A stretch of 64,000 nt of DNA from Bifidobacterium anseris (GTDB lineage: Bacteria; Actinomycetota; Actinomycetes; Actinomycetales; Bifidobacteriaceae), in NCBI RefSeq assembly GCF_002860345.1, contig NZ_NMYC01000001.1, positions 620,001-684,000 on the forward strand, written 5' to 3'. This document shows, one piece after another, positions 28,338-37,696 of this stretch. A program made the position numbers and the translations under genes. The number at the start of each line of letters is the position of its first letter. Positions within the stretch are counted from its first letter, which is position 1. Under the pieces are notes generated by a model. That model made no database searches. It was not told the origin of the DNA and worked only from the letters and a program-made list of their open reading frames with translations.

Positions 28338-29054
28338 TCACTGTCCGTCAGCCGCATGCCGTGTCGGGTTCTCCCACAGCTCAGTGTCGGCGAGCGCGGG
28401 CCCGTGGTTGTAGTCGACGAGGATCCAGCGGTCCGGGTCGTCAAGTCCGGCGTTGACCAGACGCGCCCAATGCGCGTTGCGCATCGACGTGACGGAGACG
28501 AAGTCCGGCAGTGCCGATCCGATGCCGAAGAGCACCTGCAGGGTGTTCTCGATGAGCGCGCCGTGGGAGAAGACGAACAGGTCGGTGCTCGCTCCCGCCC
28601 GGTGAGACCAGTCGCGCAGCGCCTCGACGCCGCGGGTGCCGGCATGCTCGTGGGATTCGGCATGGTGGCGCATCTCGCCGCCCAGACCGCGGCACCACAG
28701 CGCGAAGTCCTTCGGCCACTGCGCGTCGAGCTCCTCGCCGGACATGCCCTCCCAGTCGCCGAAGCTGCGTTCGCGCAGCCGCGGATCGGTGTGGACCTCG
28801 AGGCCGAGCGGGTCGGCGAACAGATGCGCGGTGCGGCTCGCGCGCCGCAAATCGGAGGCGACGACGAGCTGGCGCGCGCCCGGATCACGTTCGACGTAGA
28901 GCCTGCGCAGCGCGTCGCCGGTCTGGCGCGCCTGCCACAGCCCGACATCGTCGAGCGGGATGTCGATGCTTCCCTGGACGCGGCCGGCAAGATTGTACGA
29001 GGTGCGCCCATGCCGCACGAGCGTGATCGAACGCACCGTCTCGATCGCCGTCAT
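28338..29054 (-). CDS. Histidine phosphatase family protein, paralog 2
   Basis: A 238-residue member of the phosphoglycerate-mutase-like clan. The catalytic strand is SITLVRHGRTSYNLAGRVQG near the N-terminus, followed by SDLRRASRTAHLFADPLG, LRERSFGDWEGMSGEELDAQWP and FSHGALIENTLQVLFG. It follows rsfS by 13 bp on the same strand, an arrangement seen in many actinobacteria where this gene is annotated as a phosphoglycerate mutase-like phosphatase. The start at 29054 (MTAIETVRSITLVRHG) is clear. The substrate is not known. Confidence 0.88.
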   Translation of the reverse strand: MTAIETVRSITLVRHGRTSYNLAGRVQGSIDIPLDDVGLWQARQTGDALRRLYVERDPGARQLVVASDLRRASRTAHLFADPLGLEVHTDPRLRERSFGDWEGMSGEELDAQWPKDFALWCRGLGGEMRHHAESHEHAGTRGVEALRDWSHRAGASTDLFVFSHGALIENTLQVLFGIGSALPDFVSVTSMRNAHWARLVNAGLDDPDRWILVDYNHGPALADTELWENPTRHAADGQ

Positions 29055-29067
29055 TGTCGCGTCTCCG

Positions 29068-29457
29068 TCAGGCGGCGTCGTCGGCCGGCGCTTCGGGCAG
29101 TTCGAGGTCGATGCGCGGGCAGTCGCGCCACAGCCGCTCGAGATGGTAGAAGTCGCGTGCCTCCTCATGCATGACATGGACGATGAAGTCGCCGTAGTCG
29201 AGCAGGATCCACTGCGCTTCCTGGATGCCTTCGCGGCCCTTGGGCTGCAGCTTGCCGCCCTTCGTGTACAGGTCCTTCTCGATCTCCTCGGCGATCGCAA
29301 GCACCTGACGCTCGTTCGTCGCGGACGCCAGCAGCATGCAGTCGGTGATGCCGATCAGGTCGCTCACGTCGTAGGCGACGATGTCCGACGCCTTCATGCG
29401 GTCGGTCGCGGCCGCCGCGATCCTCACCGATTCGATGGATGATTCAAGTGCCGTCAT
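29068..29457 (-). CDS. rsfS: Ribosomal silencing factor RsfS
   Basis: RsfS binds ribosomal protein uL14 and keeps the subunits apart when nutrients are scarce. The 129-residue protein has the family core: KASDIVAYDVSDLIGITDCMLLASATNERQVLAIAEEIE, then EGIQEAQWILLDYGDFIVHVMHEEARDFYHLERLW. It begins at 29457, 3 bp from the end of glmU, and is followed by a phosphatase gene, so glmU-rsfS-phosphatase is likely one operon. Confidence 0.94.
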   Translation of the reverse strand: MTALESSIESVRIAAAATDRMKASDIVAYDVSDLIGITDCMLLASATNERQVLAIAEEIEKDLYTKGGKLQPKGREGIQEAQWILLDYGDFIVHVMHEEARDFYHLERLWRDCPRIDLELPEAPADDAA

Positions 29458-29458
29458 A

Positions 29459-30841
29459 TCAACGCTCCCAAGCTGGTTTCCAATGCTGCACGATGTGCTG
29501 CGTGTTCTCCGAATAGACCATCGCGTCATCCGGCACGTCATGGCGGATGACTGATCCGGCGCCGCTCGTGACGTGGTCGCCGACCTCGACCGGCGCGACG
29601 AAGAGGTTGCCGGCGCCAATGTGCACGTCCGAGCCGATCGTCGTGTGGTTCTTGTGCACGCCGTCGTAGTTCGCCGTGATCGTGCCGCCGCCGATGTTCG
29701 TGCGCTCGCCGAGGTCGGCGTCGCCCACGTAGCTCAGATGCGGCACCTTCGTGCCGTCGCCGATGTGCGCCTTCTTCATCTCGACGAAGGCGCCCGCCTT
29801 CGACCCCTTGCCCAAGTCGTTGCCGGCGCGCAGATACGTCCACGGGCCGATCGTCGCGTCGCGGCCGATGTGCGACTCCTGCACGCGCGAACGTTCGACG
29901 TGCGCGCCGGCGTCGACGGTCGCGTCGATGAGCGTCGTGTAGGGGCCGACGACGGCGTCCTCGGCGACGACGGTGCGCCCCTGCAGGAAGCAGCCGGGCA
30001 GGATCGTCGCGTCCGCGCCAATCGTCACGTCGTCCTCGATCCACGTCGTCGACGGATCGAGGATCGTCACGCCCTCACGCATCCAACGTTCGCACACGCG
30101 CATGTTGTGCGCGCGGGCGAGCGCGGCGAGCTGCACGCGGTCGTTGACGCCCTCGACGCTCAACGGGTCGGGCGCGGCGAAGGCGCCGACCTTGCCGCTC
30201 GCCTTGGCCGCCTTGAGCGCGTCAGTCAGATAGAACTCGCCCTGCGCGTTGTCCGCGTCGAGGTCGGCGATCGCGTCGGCGAGCACATGCGCGTCGAAGA
30301 CGTACACCGACGTGTTCACCTCGCGCACCGCCAGCTCGCTGCTGTTCGCGTCCTTCTGCTCGACGATCTTGAGGACGTCGCCGTCGGGATCGCGGATGAT
30401 GCGGCCGTAACCGGTCGGGTCGTCGAGCACCGTCGTGAGCACCGTCGCGTCGTCGCCGCTCGCCGCATGGTAGTCAAGCAGCGCGCGCAGCGTCTCCGTG
30501 TCGAGCAACGGCATGTCCGAGGCCGTGATGAGCACGTCGCCATCGAGGCCACCGTCGGGCGACAGGCGGCGCATCGCGCACTGCACGGCGCGGCCGGTGC
30601 CGGGGATGTCGTCCTGTTCGACGATCGTCACGTCGGGGTCGTAGCCGCGCGCCGCCTCGGCGACGCGTTCGCCCTGATGACGCACGACGACGGCGAGCGT
30701 CTCGGACCCGAGCGCCTCGACGGAGGACATGACGCGTTCGAGGAAGGTCTTTCCCGCGAAGGTGTGCAGCACCTTCGGCTTCGACGAACGCATGCGCGTG
30801 CCCTCGCCGGCTGCCAGCACGATTGCGGCGATTACCGTCAT
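29459..30841 (-). CDS. glmU: Bifunctional N-acetylglucosamine-1-P uridylyltransferase / glucosamine-1-P acetyltransferase
   Basis: GlmU makes UDP-GlcNAc for the cell wall by acetylating glucosamine-1-P and then adding UMP. The nucleotidyltransferase signature LAAGEGTRMRSSKPKVLH opens the 460-residue protein, with DDIPGTGRAVQCAM and GDVLITASDMPLL following. The C-terminal half is the left-handed beta helix of hexapeptide repeats (GADATILPGCFLQGRTVVAEDAVVG) with the acetyltransferase residues in GDADLGERTNIGGGTITANYDGVHKNHT. The start at 30841 follows an AAAGGAGA ribosome site. Confidence 0.96.
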   Translation of the reverse strand: MTVIAAIVLAAGEGTRMRSSKPKVLHTFAGKTFLERVMSSVEALGSETLAVVVRHQGERVAEAARGYDPDVTIVEQDDIPGTGRAVQCAMRRLSPDGGLDGDVLITASDMPLLDTETLRALLDYHAASGDDATVLTTVLDDPTGYGRIIRDPDGDVLKIVEQKDANSSELAVREVNTSVYVFDAHVLADAIADLDADNAQGEFYLTDALKAAKASGKVGAFAAPDPLSVEGVNDRVQLAALARAHNMRVCERWMREGVTILDPSTTWIEDDVTIGADATILPGCFLQGRTVVAEDAVVGPYTTLIDATVDAGAHVERSRVQESHIGRDATIGPWTYLRAGNDLGKGSKAGAFVEMKKAHIGDGTKVPHLSYVGDADLGERTNIGGGTITANYDGVHKNHTTIGSDVHIGAGNLFVAPVEVGDHVTSGAGSVIRHDVPDDAMVYSENTQHIVQHWKPAWER

Positions 30842-30895
30842 CTGTTCTCCTTTGGTGGATTGGGCCGATGGCCCGTCATGATCCCTGATGCGAAA

Positions 30896-30935
30896 GGCGT
30901 CCGCATCCAAACGTCGAAAGCCGGATGCGGACGCC
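30896..30935 (-). terminator. Terminator after tRNA-Gln
   Basis: A perfect 13-bp stem (GGCGTCCGCATCC at 30896-30908 with its complement at 30923-30935) and 14-base loop, followed on the minus strand by TTTCGC. It begins two bases after the encoded CCA of the tRNA and stands before glmU. Confidence 0.8.
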
Positions 30936-30937
30936 GC

Positions 30938-31011
30938 TGGCTCCCCCACCTGGACTCGAACCAAGACAAAGGGTTCCAAAGACCCGTGTGCTGCCATTAC
31001 ACCATGGGGGA
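30938..31011 (-). tRNA. tRNA-Gln(TTG)
   Basis: The minus strand gives acceptor TCCCCCA/TGGGGGA, D-loop ATGGTGTAATGGCAGC, anticodon stem GGGT/ACCC with loop CTTTGGA (anticodon TTG), T-arm GGTTCGAGTCC, discriminator G and an encoded CCA. It lies between prs and glmU. Confidence 0.94.
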
Positions 31012-31079
31012 ACGGCGGGTCGCGCCCGCCAAGTATCCATTATGCCATAGGGCCGGACCACAGGTCCTCCCCCGCCCGA

Positions 31080-32099
31080 TCAGGCGAAGAGGAAGCCCTG
31101 CCCGTGATGCTCGGGATAGGTCTCGAAGAGCTCGGCGACCGAGCCGTCCTCGAACACGGCCTTGATCGCGCTCGCCAGCAGCGGAGCAATCGACAGCACC
31201 GTCAGGCCGTCCCAGCGCTTCTCCTCGGGGATCGGCACCGTGTCGGTGAGCACGACCTCGCGTGCCCCGCAGCTCTTGAGCCGTTCGACGGCCGGCCCGG
31301 AGAGCACGCCGTGCGTCGCCACGACGGTCACCGACTTCGCGCCGGCCTCCTGCAGCACCTTGCACGCGCCGGCGATTGTGCCGGCCGTGTCGATCAGGTC
31401 GTCGACGAGCACGCAGTCCTTGCCCTTGACGTCGCCGACGACGCGGTTGGCGACGGCCTGGTTCGGCCGCGTGATGTCGCGCGTCTTGTGCACGAAGGCG
31501 AGCGGGCCGCCGCCGAGGCGCTGCGCCCACTGCTCGGCGACGCGGATGCGGCCGGCGTCCGGGGAGACGACGGTCACGTTGTCGAGCTGGTTGGAGAAGC
31601 GGTCGCGGATGTAGTCGACGAGCACCGGCATCGCGATGAGATGGTCGACCGGGCCGTCGAAGAAGCCCTGCGACTGCGCGGCATGCAGGTCGACGCTCAT
31701 GATGCGGTCGGCACCGGCCGTCTTGAGCAGGTCGAAGACCAGACGGCATGAGATCGGCTCACGGCCGCGGTGCTTCTTGTCCTGACGCGAATAGCCGAGC
31801 AGCGGGCTGACGGCGGTGATCGAACGCGCCGACGCGCGCTTGAGGGCGTCGATCATGATGAGCTGCTCCATGATCGCCTGATTGACCGGGCTGCTGTGGC
31901 TCTGCAGCACGAAGACATCGGCGCCGCGCACGGACTCGGTGTATCGCACGTACATCTCGCCGTTCGCGAAATCGTAGGCGGTCGTCTCGAGCACGTCGAT
32001 GCCGAGCTGGTCGGCGACGTCCCGGGCGAGCTTGGGATGCGCCCTTCCGGTGACGAGTATCAGGTTCTTGTCTGGTTTGCCTTCGAGGATTGCGCTCAC
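31080..32099 (-). CDS. prs: Ribose-phosphate pyrophosphokinase
   Basis: Prs makes PRPP from ribose-5-P and ATP, feeding purine, pyrimidine, NAD, histidine and tryptophan synthesis. The 339-residue product contains the family motifs SVDLHAAQSQGFFD, VTVVSPDAGRIRVAEQWAQRLGG and the PRPP-binding loop VLVDDLIDTAGTI. SHSSPVNQAIMEQLIMIDALKRASA and LGYSRQDKKHRGREPIS match the catalytic and regulatory flap regions. glmU, encoded downstream beyond the tRNA-Gln gene, is a common neighbour of prs. Confidence 0.96.
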   Translation of the reverse strand: MSAILEGKPDKNLILVTGRAHPKLARDVADQLGIDVLETTAYDFANGEMYVRYTESVRGADVFVLQSHSSPVNQAIMEQLIMIDALKRASARSITAVSPLLGYSRQDKKHRGREPISCRLVFDLLKTAGADRIMSVDLHAAQSQGFFDGPVDHLIAMPVLVDYIRDRFSNQLDNVTVVSPDAGRIRVAEQWAQRLGGGPLAFVHKTRDITRPNQAVANRVVGDVKGKDCVLVDDLIDTAGTIAGACKVLQEAGAKSVTVVATHGVLSGPAVERLKSCGAREVVLTDTVPIPEEKRWDGLTVLSIAPLLASAIKAVFEDGSVAELFETYPEHHGQGFLFA

Positions 32100-32177
32100 C
32101 GTATCTCCAAACGTCAGTTGGTTCGTAACCGTGTCCTCAGTGTAGTGCCGACAGCTGACGTGCGCCGGCGCGCGCGT

Positions 32178-32930
32178 TCAGTCGCGCGTGCGGTACAGGC
32201 CGTGCTTGCCGATGTACTGGACGACGCCGTCGGGCACGAGATACCACACTGGCTCGCCGTGCGTCGCGCGCTCGCGCACATCGGTCGACGAGATCGCCAG
32301 CGCCGGGATCTCGAGCATGTCGACGCGTCCGGCCGGCAGCGTGACCGCCGACGAATAGCCGGGGCGCGTGACGGCGACGAAATGCGCGATGCGGAACATC
32401 TGCTCGACATCCTTCCATCGCATGATCTCGGCGACGGCGTCCGCGCCGGTGATGAAGAACAGCTCGGCGTCCGGGTACAGCGCGCGCAGATCGCGCAACG
32501 TGTCGATCGTGTAGGTGACGCCGGGACGGTCGATGTCGACGCGCGAAACGGTGAACTTCGGGTTCGACGCGGTCGCGATGACGGTCATCAGATAGCGGTC
32601 CTCGGCGTTCGTCACATGCTTGTCGAGCTTGAACACCGGCCGTCCGGTCGGCACGAAGACGACCTCGTCGAGGTCGTACACCCACGAGACCTCGGAGGCG
32701 GCGACGAGGTGGCCGTTGTGGATCGGGTCGAAGGTGCCGCCCATGATGCCGATGCGCGGGCGCGCATGCCAGTTGCCGCGCGGCGAGCGGCGCCCGGGCG
32801 GCGAGACGAGATGCGCCGTCGCCGCGTCGGTCACGGACAGCTCGGCCATGCGACGCGGCGCGCCAGTGGCCGCGTCGGCCACGGCATCGGCGTCGGCGGG
32901 GACGTCGTTCGTCATGTCGGCATACGTCAT
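32178..32930 (-). CDS. nadD: Nicotinate-nucleotide adenylyltransferase
   Basis: NadD converts nicotinate mononucleotide to deamido-NAD. The nucleotidyltransferase signature [15 protein letters not shown] lies at about 61-75, with [21 protein letters not shown] and the C-terminal SSTDVRER, all typical. The protein carries an N-terminal extension of about 55 residues, Ala/Asp-rich, that the enzyme fold does not need. It starts 1-2 bp after the upstream hypothetical gene, in the run proA-hypothetical-nadD. Confidence 0.94.
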   Translation of the reverse strand: MTYADMTNDVPADADAVADAATGAPRRMAELSVTDAATAHLVSPPGRRSPRGNWHARPRIGIMGGTFDPIHNGHLVAASEVSWVYDLDEVVFVPTGRPVFKLDKHVTNAEDRYLMTVIATASNPKFTVSRVDIDRPGVTYTIDTLRDLRALYPDAELFFITGADAVAEIMRWKDVEQMFRIAHFVAVTRPGYSSAVTLPAGRVDMLEIPALAISSTDVRERATHGEPVWYLVPDGVVQYIGKHGLYRTRD

Positions 32931-32931
32931 G

Positions 32932-33636
32932 TCAGTGCTTCTCCTGGGCGTCCGCCGCGGCGCTGTCCGCGGCGACGCGGTCGATCTCCTGCTGCAGCGT
33001 CAGTTCCTGCGCGCGGTCGTCGGCGGCCTCGCCGTCCGGATCGATCTTACCCATGTCCTCGTTCCACTCGTCCTGCACGACACGCCGGATCTCGGCGAAG
33101 GTCGGCAGCAGGAAGGACGGCTGGAACGCGCGGCGCACATGGGCGACGCGCTCGGTGATGCGGATGAGTGTGTCGGTCATGCCGTCGATGTCGTTGTCGC
33201 GTTCCATCGAGCGGAAACGGTCGATGTAGTCCTCCATGAGCACGATCTGCTCGACGACGTCGCGGTAGCGTTCGTCGTCGACCTCCACGACGTCGTCGGC
33301 GTCCGTCTCCGGCCAGCCGATGAGCACCGCGTCGGCGTACTCGAGCGACGCGCGCTGCCCCGCCGAGGCGATGCCATCCTCGATCTGCACGAGGAACACG
33401 TAGCGCACGAGGCTGAGCCGTTCGGAGGCGACCTTGAGCAGGTTGCGCCGGTCGGCGAGGTCGACGCCCCACGGGTTCGCGAGCACGTGGGCGTCGTCGA
33501 AGGTGACGGTCGGCATGCCGTCGCGCACGCCGCAGGTCACGTCGGCGCCGCCGGTGGCCGCGCGCGCGGCGGCGTGCGCGTCAACGTCGTTCATATTGGC
33601 GTCGTTCACGTCGACGTCGTTCACGTCGTCGCTCAT
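32932..33636 (-). CDS. Conserved-looking protein of unknown function between proA and nadD
   Basis: The 234-residue product starts at 33636, overlapping the proA stop by ATGA. The first 40 residues are an Asp/Asn/Val repeat ([16 protein letters not shown]). The rest is soluble, alpha-helical and acidic, with [59 protein letters not shown] as the most ordered stretch and a charged C-terminus. I do not recognise a domain. Tight packing between proA and nadD says it is translated with them, but gives no function. Confidence 0.8.
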   Translation of the reverse strand: MSDDVNDVDVNDANMNDVDAHAAARAATGGADVTCGVRDGMPTVTFDDAHVLANPWGVDLADRRNLLKVASERLSLVRYVFLVQIEDGIASAGQRASLEYADAVLIGWPETDADDVVEVDDERYRDVVEQIVLMEDYIDRFRSMERDNDIDGMTDTLIRITERVAHVRRAFQPSFLLPTFAEIRRVVQDEWNEDMGKIDPDGEAADDRAQELTLQQEIDRVAADSAAADAQEKH

Positions 33637-34946
33637 GCCCTCACCTGACCCGTGCCGTAGCCGATCCACTTCGTCGTCGTCATCTCCTGCAGACCCATCG
33701 GGCCGCGCGCGTGCATCTTCTGCGTGGAGATGCCCAGTTCGGCGCCGAAGCCGAACACACCGCCGTCGGTGAAGCGCGTGGAGGCGTTGACCATGACGAC
33801 CGCCGAGTCGATGTCCTTCGTGAACCGTTCGATCGCGCCGTAGTCCTCGGCGAGGATCGCCTCGGTGTGATGCGTCGAATAGCGGTTGATGTGCGCGATC
33901 GCCTCATCCATCGAATCGACGACGCGCACGCCGATCTCAAGGGCGAGGTACTCGGTGCCCCAGTCGGCCTCGTCGGCCTCGAACAGCTTGATGTCGCGGA
34001 TGTTCGCATCGCCGATGATCCGGTAGGCGACCTCGTCGGCGTGCATGACGACGTCCTCCTGCGCGAGCGCGCGCGCCACGGCCGGCAGGAACTCGTCGGC
34101 GACGTCGCGGTGGACGATGAGCTTCTCGGCGGCGTTGCACACGCCGACGCGCTGCGTCTTCGCGTTGAGGATGACCGGAATGGCCTTGGCGAGGTCGGCG
34201 GAACGATCGACGTAGATGTGGACGTTGCCGGCACCGGTCTCAATGACCGGGACCTTCGAGTTCTCGACGACGGCCTGGATGAGCCTGGCGCTGCCGCGCG
34301 GCACGAGCAGGTCGATGTGGCCGCGCGCTTCCATCATCGCGGTCGCGCCCTCGCGGCCGTAGGCGTCGACGGTGCCGACGAGCGCGTCGTCGAAGCCGAG
34401 TTCGCGCAGCGTGTCCGCGACGATTGCGAGCGTCGCCGCGTTCGTGCGCTGCGCCGCATGGCCGCCGCGCAGGATCGCCGCGTTGCCGGACTTGATGCAC
34501 AGCGAGATGACGTCGACGGTCACGTTCGGCCGCGCCTCGTAGATCATACCGATGACGCCCATCGGCACGCGCACCTGCTGCAGACGCAGGCCGTTGGGCG
34601 CCTCGAAGCCGCGCACGACCTGGCCGACCGGGTCGGGCAGCGTCGCGACGTGGCGCATGTCGTTCGCCGACGCGGCGATGCGCGTCACGTCGAACTTGAG
34701 ACGGTCCAGCTTGCCGGCGTCCATGCCTTCGGCGAAGGCCTGCTCCATGTCGAGGGAGTTCGCCCCGGCGATCTCGTCGGCGCGCGCGTCGAGCGCGTCG
34801 GCGATCGCCTCGAGGATGCCGTTCTTGACGTCGGTCGTGGCTTTCGCGAGCTTCGCCTGCGCGGCCCCGGCACGGTCGGCCATCGCGCACACCGCGTCGA
34901 AGACGTCGTCGCTGACCTTGTTGTGTTCGCTCTGTGTGTTCGTCAT
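33633..34946 (-). CDS. proA: Gamma-glutamyl phosphate reductase
   Basis: ProA reduces gamma-glutamyl phosphate to glutamate semialdehyde in proline synthesis. The 437-residue aldehyde-dehydrogenase-fold protein has [37 protein letters not shown] and the catalytic cysteine at 270 in [15 protein letters not shown]. The C-terminal [36 protein letters not shown] is diagnostic. It is the first gene of the minus-strand run and is divergent from thrC. Confidence 0.96.
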   Translation of the reverse strand: MTNTQSEHNKVSDDVFDAVCAMADRAGAAQAKLAKATTDVKNGILEAIADALDARADEIAGANSLDMEQAFAEGMDAGKLDRLKFDVTRIAASANDMRHVATLPDPVGQVVRGFEAPNGLRLQQVRVPMGVIGMIYEARPNVTVDVISLCIKSGNAAILRGGHAAQRTNAATLAIVADTLRELGFDDALVGTVDAYGREGATAMMEARGHIDLLVPRGSARLIQAVVENSKVPVIETGAGNVHIYVDRSADLAKAIPVILNAKTQRVGVCNAAEKLIVHRDVADEFLPAVARALAQEDVVMHADEVAYRIIGDANIRDIKLFEADEADWGTEYLALEIGVRVVDSMDEAIAHINRYSTHHTEAILAEDYGAIERFTKDIDSAVVMVNASTRFTDGGVFGFGAELGISTQKMHARGPMGLQEMTTTKWIGYGTGQVRA

Positions 34947-35198
34947 ACTTGCACATTAGTGGACGCCATGCCCTCATGCGGCGCATCGTCCACGCATCGT
35001 CCACGCATCATGCACACGTTTTCTCTTTATATCGTGCATGCATTTATATCGTGCATACATCGCGCGCGCATCGCATAAGCATCACGCACGGCCGCGCGTT
35101 CCGCAACACGGACAGCGCGCCCGTGGCTTTCGTTGGTGAAGCCTATACTGAAAATCATCCACACACTGCCATCTTCCTACATTGTTAAGGACGGACGA
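34947..35198. promoter_or_regulatory. Divergent proA/thrC promoter region with direct repeats
   Basis: This 252-bp region contains GCATCGTCCAC twice (about 34982-35003) and an AT-rich pair of direct repeats, TTTATATCGTGCATGCA and TTTATATCGTGCATACA (about 35026-35059, period about 17). The doubled AT-rich element is the best candidate operator or promoter between the two amino acid genes. No protein or RNA gene is evident. Confidence 0.45.
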
Positions 35199-36686
35199 GT
35201 GAACAAGTTCCACAGCACACGCAGCACGACCGACTCACTGACCTCGAAGCAGGCGATCCGCAAGGGCATCGCGGACGACGGAGGCCTGTTCGTCACCGAC
35301 GAACTCGGCGAACGCCTCGTCCCCATCGACGATCTGGCCGGCAAGAGCTATCAGGACATCGCCTACGACGTGCTTTCCGTGCTCCTCGACGACTTCGGCG
35401 AGGACGAACTCAGGGAATGCATCGCAAAGGCCTACGGGCCGCAATGGTCGGACGGGCGCATCACGCCGGTCAGGCCGCTCGGCGAGGACTGGGTCATGGA
35501 ACTGTTCCACGGCCCCACCTGCGCGTTCAAGGACGTCGCGTTGCAGATCCTGCCGCGCTTCATGGCGCGCACGACGCCGGCCGACGGCGACCCGGACGAG
35601 AAGATCATGATCGTCACGGCCACCTCCGGCGACACCGGCAAGGCCGCGCTCGCCGGCTTCGCCGACGCCGAGGGCACCGGCATCACCGTCTTCTACCCGC
35701 AGGGCCGCGTCAGCCGTGTGCAGGAACTCCAGATGACGACGCAGACGGGCGGCAACGTCAACGTGTGCGCGGTCGAAGGCAACTTCGACGACGCGCAGTC
35801 CACCGTCAAGAAGATCTTCGGCAACAAGGAGCTCGCCGCGCGCCTCGAAAGGGACGCGCACGTCGTGCTCTCGTCGGCCAACTCGATCAACGTCGGCCGC
35901 CTCGTGCCACAGGTCGTCTACTACTTCTCCGCGTACGCGCAGCTGCTCGAGGCCGGCGCGATCAAGGTCGGCGACGCGGTCGACTTCGTCGTGCCGACCG
36001 GCAACTTCGGCGACGTGCTCGCCGGCTACTACGCGAAGATGCTCGGCCTGCCCGTGCGCCAGCTCGTCGTCGCCTCCGACAGGAACAACGTGCTCTTCGA
36101 CTTCCTGACGACCGGCACCTACAACCGCAAGCGCCCGTTCTACGAGACGATCTCGCCGTCGATGGACATCCTCGTCTCCTCGAACCTCGAACGCATGCTC
36201 TACTACATGAGCGAGAAGGACCCGCGCCTGACCGCCTACCTGATGAACGACCTTAACGAATGGGGCGCCTTCGAAGTGCCGCCGGAGCTGCTCATCCAGA
36301 TCCGCCGCCTGTTCGCCACCGGTTGGGCCGACGAGGACCAGGTGCGCCAGATGATCGCCGAATGCTGGGACGAACACGGCTACGTGCTCGACCCGCACAC
36401 CGCCTGCGGCTACTTCGTCATGAACCAGATGCCCGCCGAAGCCGGCGTGCCGCGCGTGCTGCTGAGCACCGCCAGCCCGTACAAGTTCCCGCGCGTCGTC
36501 AACGAGGCGCTCGGCCTCAAGCACGACGGTACCGACTTCGAATGCATGGACGAACTGAGCGAGAAGACCGGCACCGAGATTCCCACGATGCTGCGCGCCC
36601 TCGAAACCGCCGATGTGCGCTTCCGCGACTGCGTCGAGATCTCCGACATGGGCCACTACGTCGAACAAAGCGCCGACCGGCTCTGA
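35199..36686 (+). CDS. thrC: Threonine synthase
   Basis: ThrC converts O-phosphohomoserine to threonine with pyridoxal phosphate. The 495-residue product has the PLP lysine (about 111) in HGPTCAFKDVALQ and TATSGDTGKAALAGFADAEG. NINVGRLVPQ and VVPTGNFGDVLAGYYAKMLG are fold type II features of the longer, fungal/enterobacterial-type threonine synthase. I place the start at the GTG at 35199 behind AAGGACGG; the ATG at 35133 has no ribosome site. Confidence 0.95.
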   Translation: MNKFHSTRSTTDSLTSKQAIRKGIADDGGLFVTDELGERLVPIDDLAGKSYQDIAYDVLSVLLDDFGEDELRECIAKAYGPQWSDGRITPVRPLGEDWVMELFHGPTCAFKDVALQILPRFMARTTPADGDPDEKIMIVTATSGDTGKAALAGFADAEGTGITVFYPQGRVSRVQELQMTTQTGGNVNVCAVEGNFDDAQSTVKKIFGNKELAARLERDAHVVLSSANSINVGRLVPQVVYYFSAYAQLLEAGAIKVGDAVDFVVPTGNFGDVLAGYYAKMLGLPVRQLVVASDRNNVLFDFLTTGTYNRKRPFYETISPSMDILVSSNLERMLYYMSEKDPRLTAYLMNDLNEWGAFEVPPELLIQIRRLFATGWADEDQVRQMIAECWDEHGYVLDPHTACGYFVMNQMPAEAGVPRVLLSTASPYKFPRVVNEALGLKHDGTDFECMDELSEKTGTEIPTMLRALETADVRFRDCVEISDMGHYVEQSADRL

Positions 36687-36705
36687 CGGGCGCCGCCCTT
36701 GACCT

Positions 36706-36741
36706 GAGAACGCCCGCAGTCCCCGACTGCGGGCGTTCTTC
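36706..36741 (+). terminator. Terminator after thrC
   Basis: A perfect 14-bp stem (GAACGCCCGCAGTC at 36708-36721 and its complement at 36725-36738) with loop CCC and TTC, 20 bases after the thrC stop. The tandem repeat array starts immediately behind it. Confidence 0.85.
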
Positions 36742-36742
36742 A

Positions 36743-36917
36743 TCGTTACGGGCAGCACGTCGTTACGGGCAGCACATCGTTACGGGCAGCACGTCGTTAC
36801 GGGCAGCACATCGTTACGGGCAGCACATCGTTACGGGCAGCACATCGTTACGGGCAGCACATCGCTACGGAACGCACGTCGCTACCGGTAGCGACGACAG
36901 CCGATGCCGCTACCGGT
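36743..36917. repeat. 17-bp tandem array of the TTACGGGCAGC repeat (cluster B, left part)
   Basis: Eight units of (A/G)TCGTTACGGGCAGCAC follow one another with an exact 17-bp period (TTACGGG starts at 36746, 36763, 36780, 36797, 36814, 36831, 36848; the eighth is CTACGG at 36865). Two copies of the palindromic variant GCTACCGGTAGC follow (36881 and about 36909). All seven full units share the core, differing mainly at one base, so the array expanded recently. It lies between convergent thrC and the HAD gene. Confidence 0.95.
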
Positions 36918-36939
36918 AGCACTCCCCTTTCATCGAATT

Positions 36940-37683
36940 TCAACGCAGCCGGCGCGGCGCGTCATCGAAATCGAACAGTACGCCGTCGGCGAGCGCGCAG
37001 ATGCGCGCCCAAGCATGATCCGACGAGTCGTCATGCACGGCCCACACCTGCATCCCCACCGACTTCGCCGACCGCATACCGGCGAACAAATCCTCGAACA
37101 CCGTGCAATGCCGTGGATCGACGCCGACCTTCTTCGCCGCCAGCAGATATACGTCCGGATGCTCCTTGCCCCGATCGCCCGCATCGTCCACGCCGACGAC
37201 GGCGTCGAACAAATCGATCATCCCCGCATGACTCAGCGCAGGCGTCCGCAGATTCGGCAGCATCGTCGTGGCGACGGCGAGTTTTGCGCCGCTGTCCTTG
37301 AGCGCACGCAGATATTCGACGGCATGCGGCTTCGGCTCGACGATTTGCGCGTACATCCCCTCCGCCATGGCGTTCCACTCGTCGACGAGCGCCTGCGGCG
37401 TGTCGTGCAACCCGAAACGCTCGATGGTGTATTCGGCGATCTCCATGAACTGCATGGCGCTCACCTTCGCCATGTAGTCGTCGGGAACCGCGATGCCGCG
37501 TTTGGCGAGGAACTCCTCATCGATCCGATCCCACACGCCCATCGAATCGAGCAGCGTCCCGTCCAGGTCGAAGATCGCGGCGCGTCCCGAATTGTCGACG
37601 ACGCCGTCGCCATCGTCGACGTTGATGCCGCTACCGGTAGCGACGTTGCCCGCCGACGTGCCTCCCATAGGAATCGTGCCCAT
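36940..37683 (-). CDS. HAD-superfamily hydrolase (beta-phosphoglucomutase/phosphatase-like)
   Basis: The catalytic motif IFDLDGTLLDS (Asp39 nucleophile, Asp41) is followed by a helical cap (about 50-120), motif II AVATTMLPN, and the late motifs GKEHPDVYLLAAKKVGVDPRHCTVFEDLFAGMRSAKSVGM. This matches subfamily IA sugar-phosphate phosphatases or phosphomutases; the substrate is unknown. The first 33 residues are an extension rich in Gly and Asp, partly encoded by a copy of the palindromic repeat (GNVATGSG at 37630-37645). A later start inside that extension is possible. The 5' leader has an AAAGGAG site behind an 8-bp repeat tract. Confidence 0.87.
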   Translation of the reverse strand: MGTIPMGGTSAGNVATGSGINVDDGDGVVDNSGRAAIFDLDGTLLDSMGVWDRIDEEFLAKRGIAVPDDYMAKVSAMQFMEIAEYTIERFGLHDTPQALVDEWNAMAEGMYAQIVEPKPHAVEYLRALKDSGAKLAVATTMLPNLRTPALSHAGMIDLFDAVVGVDDAGDRGKEHPDVYLLAAKKVGVDPRHCTVFEDLFAGMRSAKSVGMQVWAVHDDSSDHAWARICALADGVLFDFDDAPRRLR

Positions 37684-37696
37684 GCTCTTCTTCTCC

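Noticed and set aside
31013-31080. A canonical promoter for tRNA-Gln
   Set aside because: CATAAT is present as a -10 candidate but I found no -35 at proper spacing; the tRNA may be read through from prs.
36743-36880. CRISPR array
   Set aside because: The 17-bp unit repeats directly with no unique spacers, and no cas genes are nearby.
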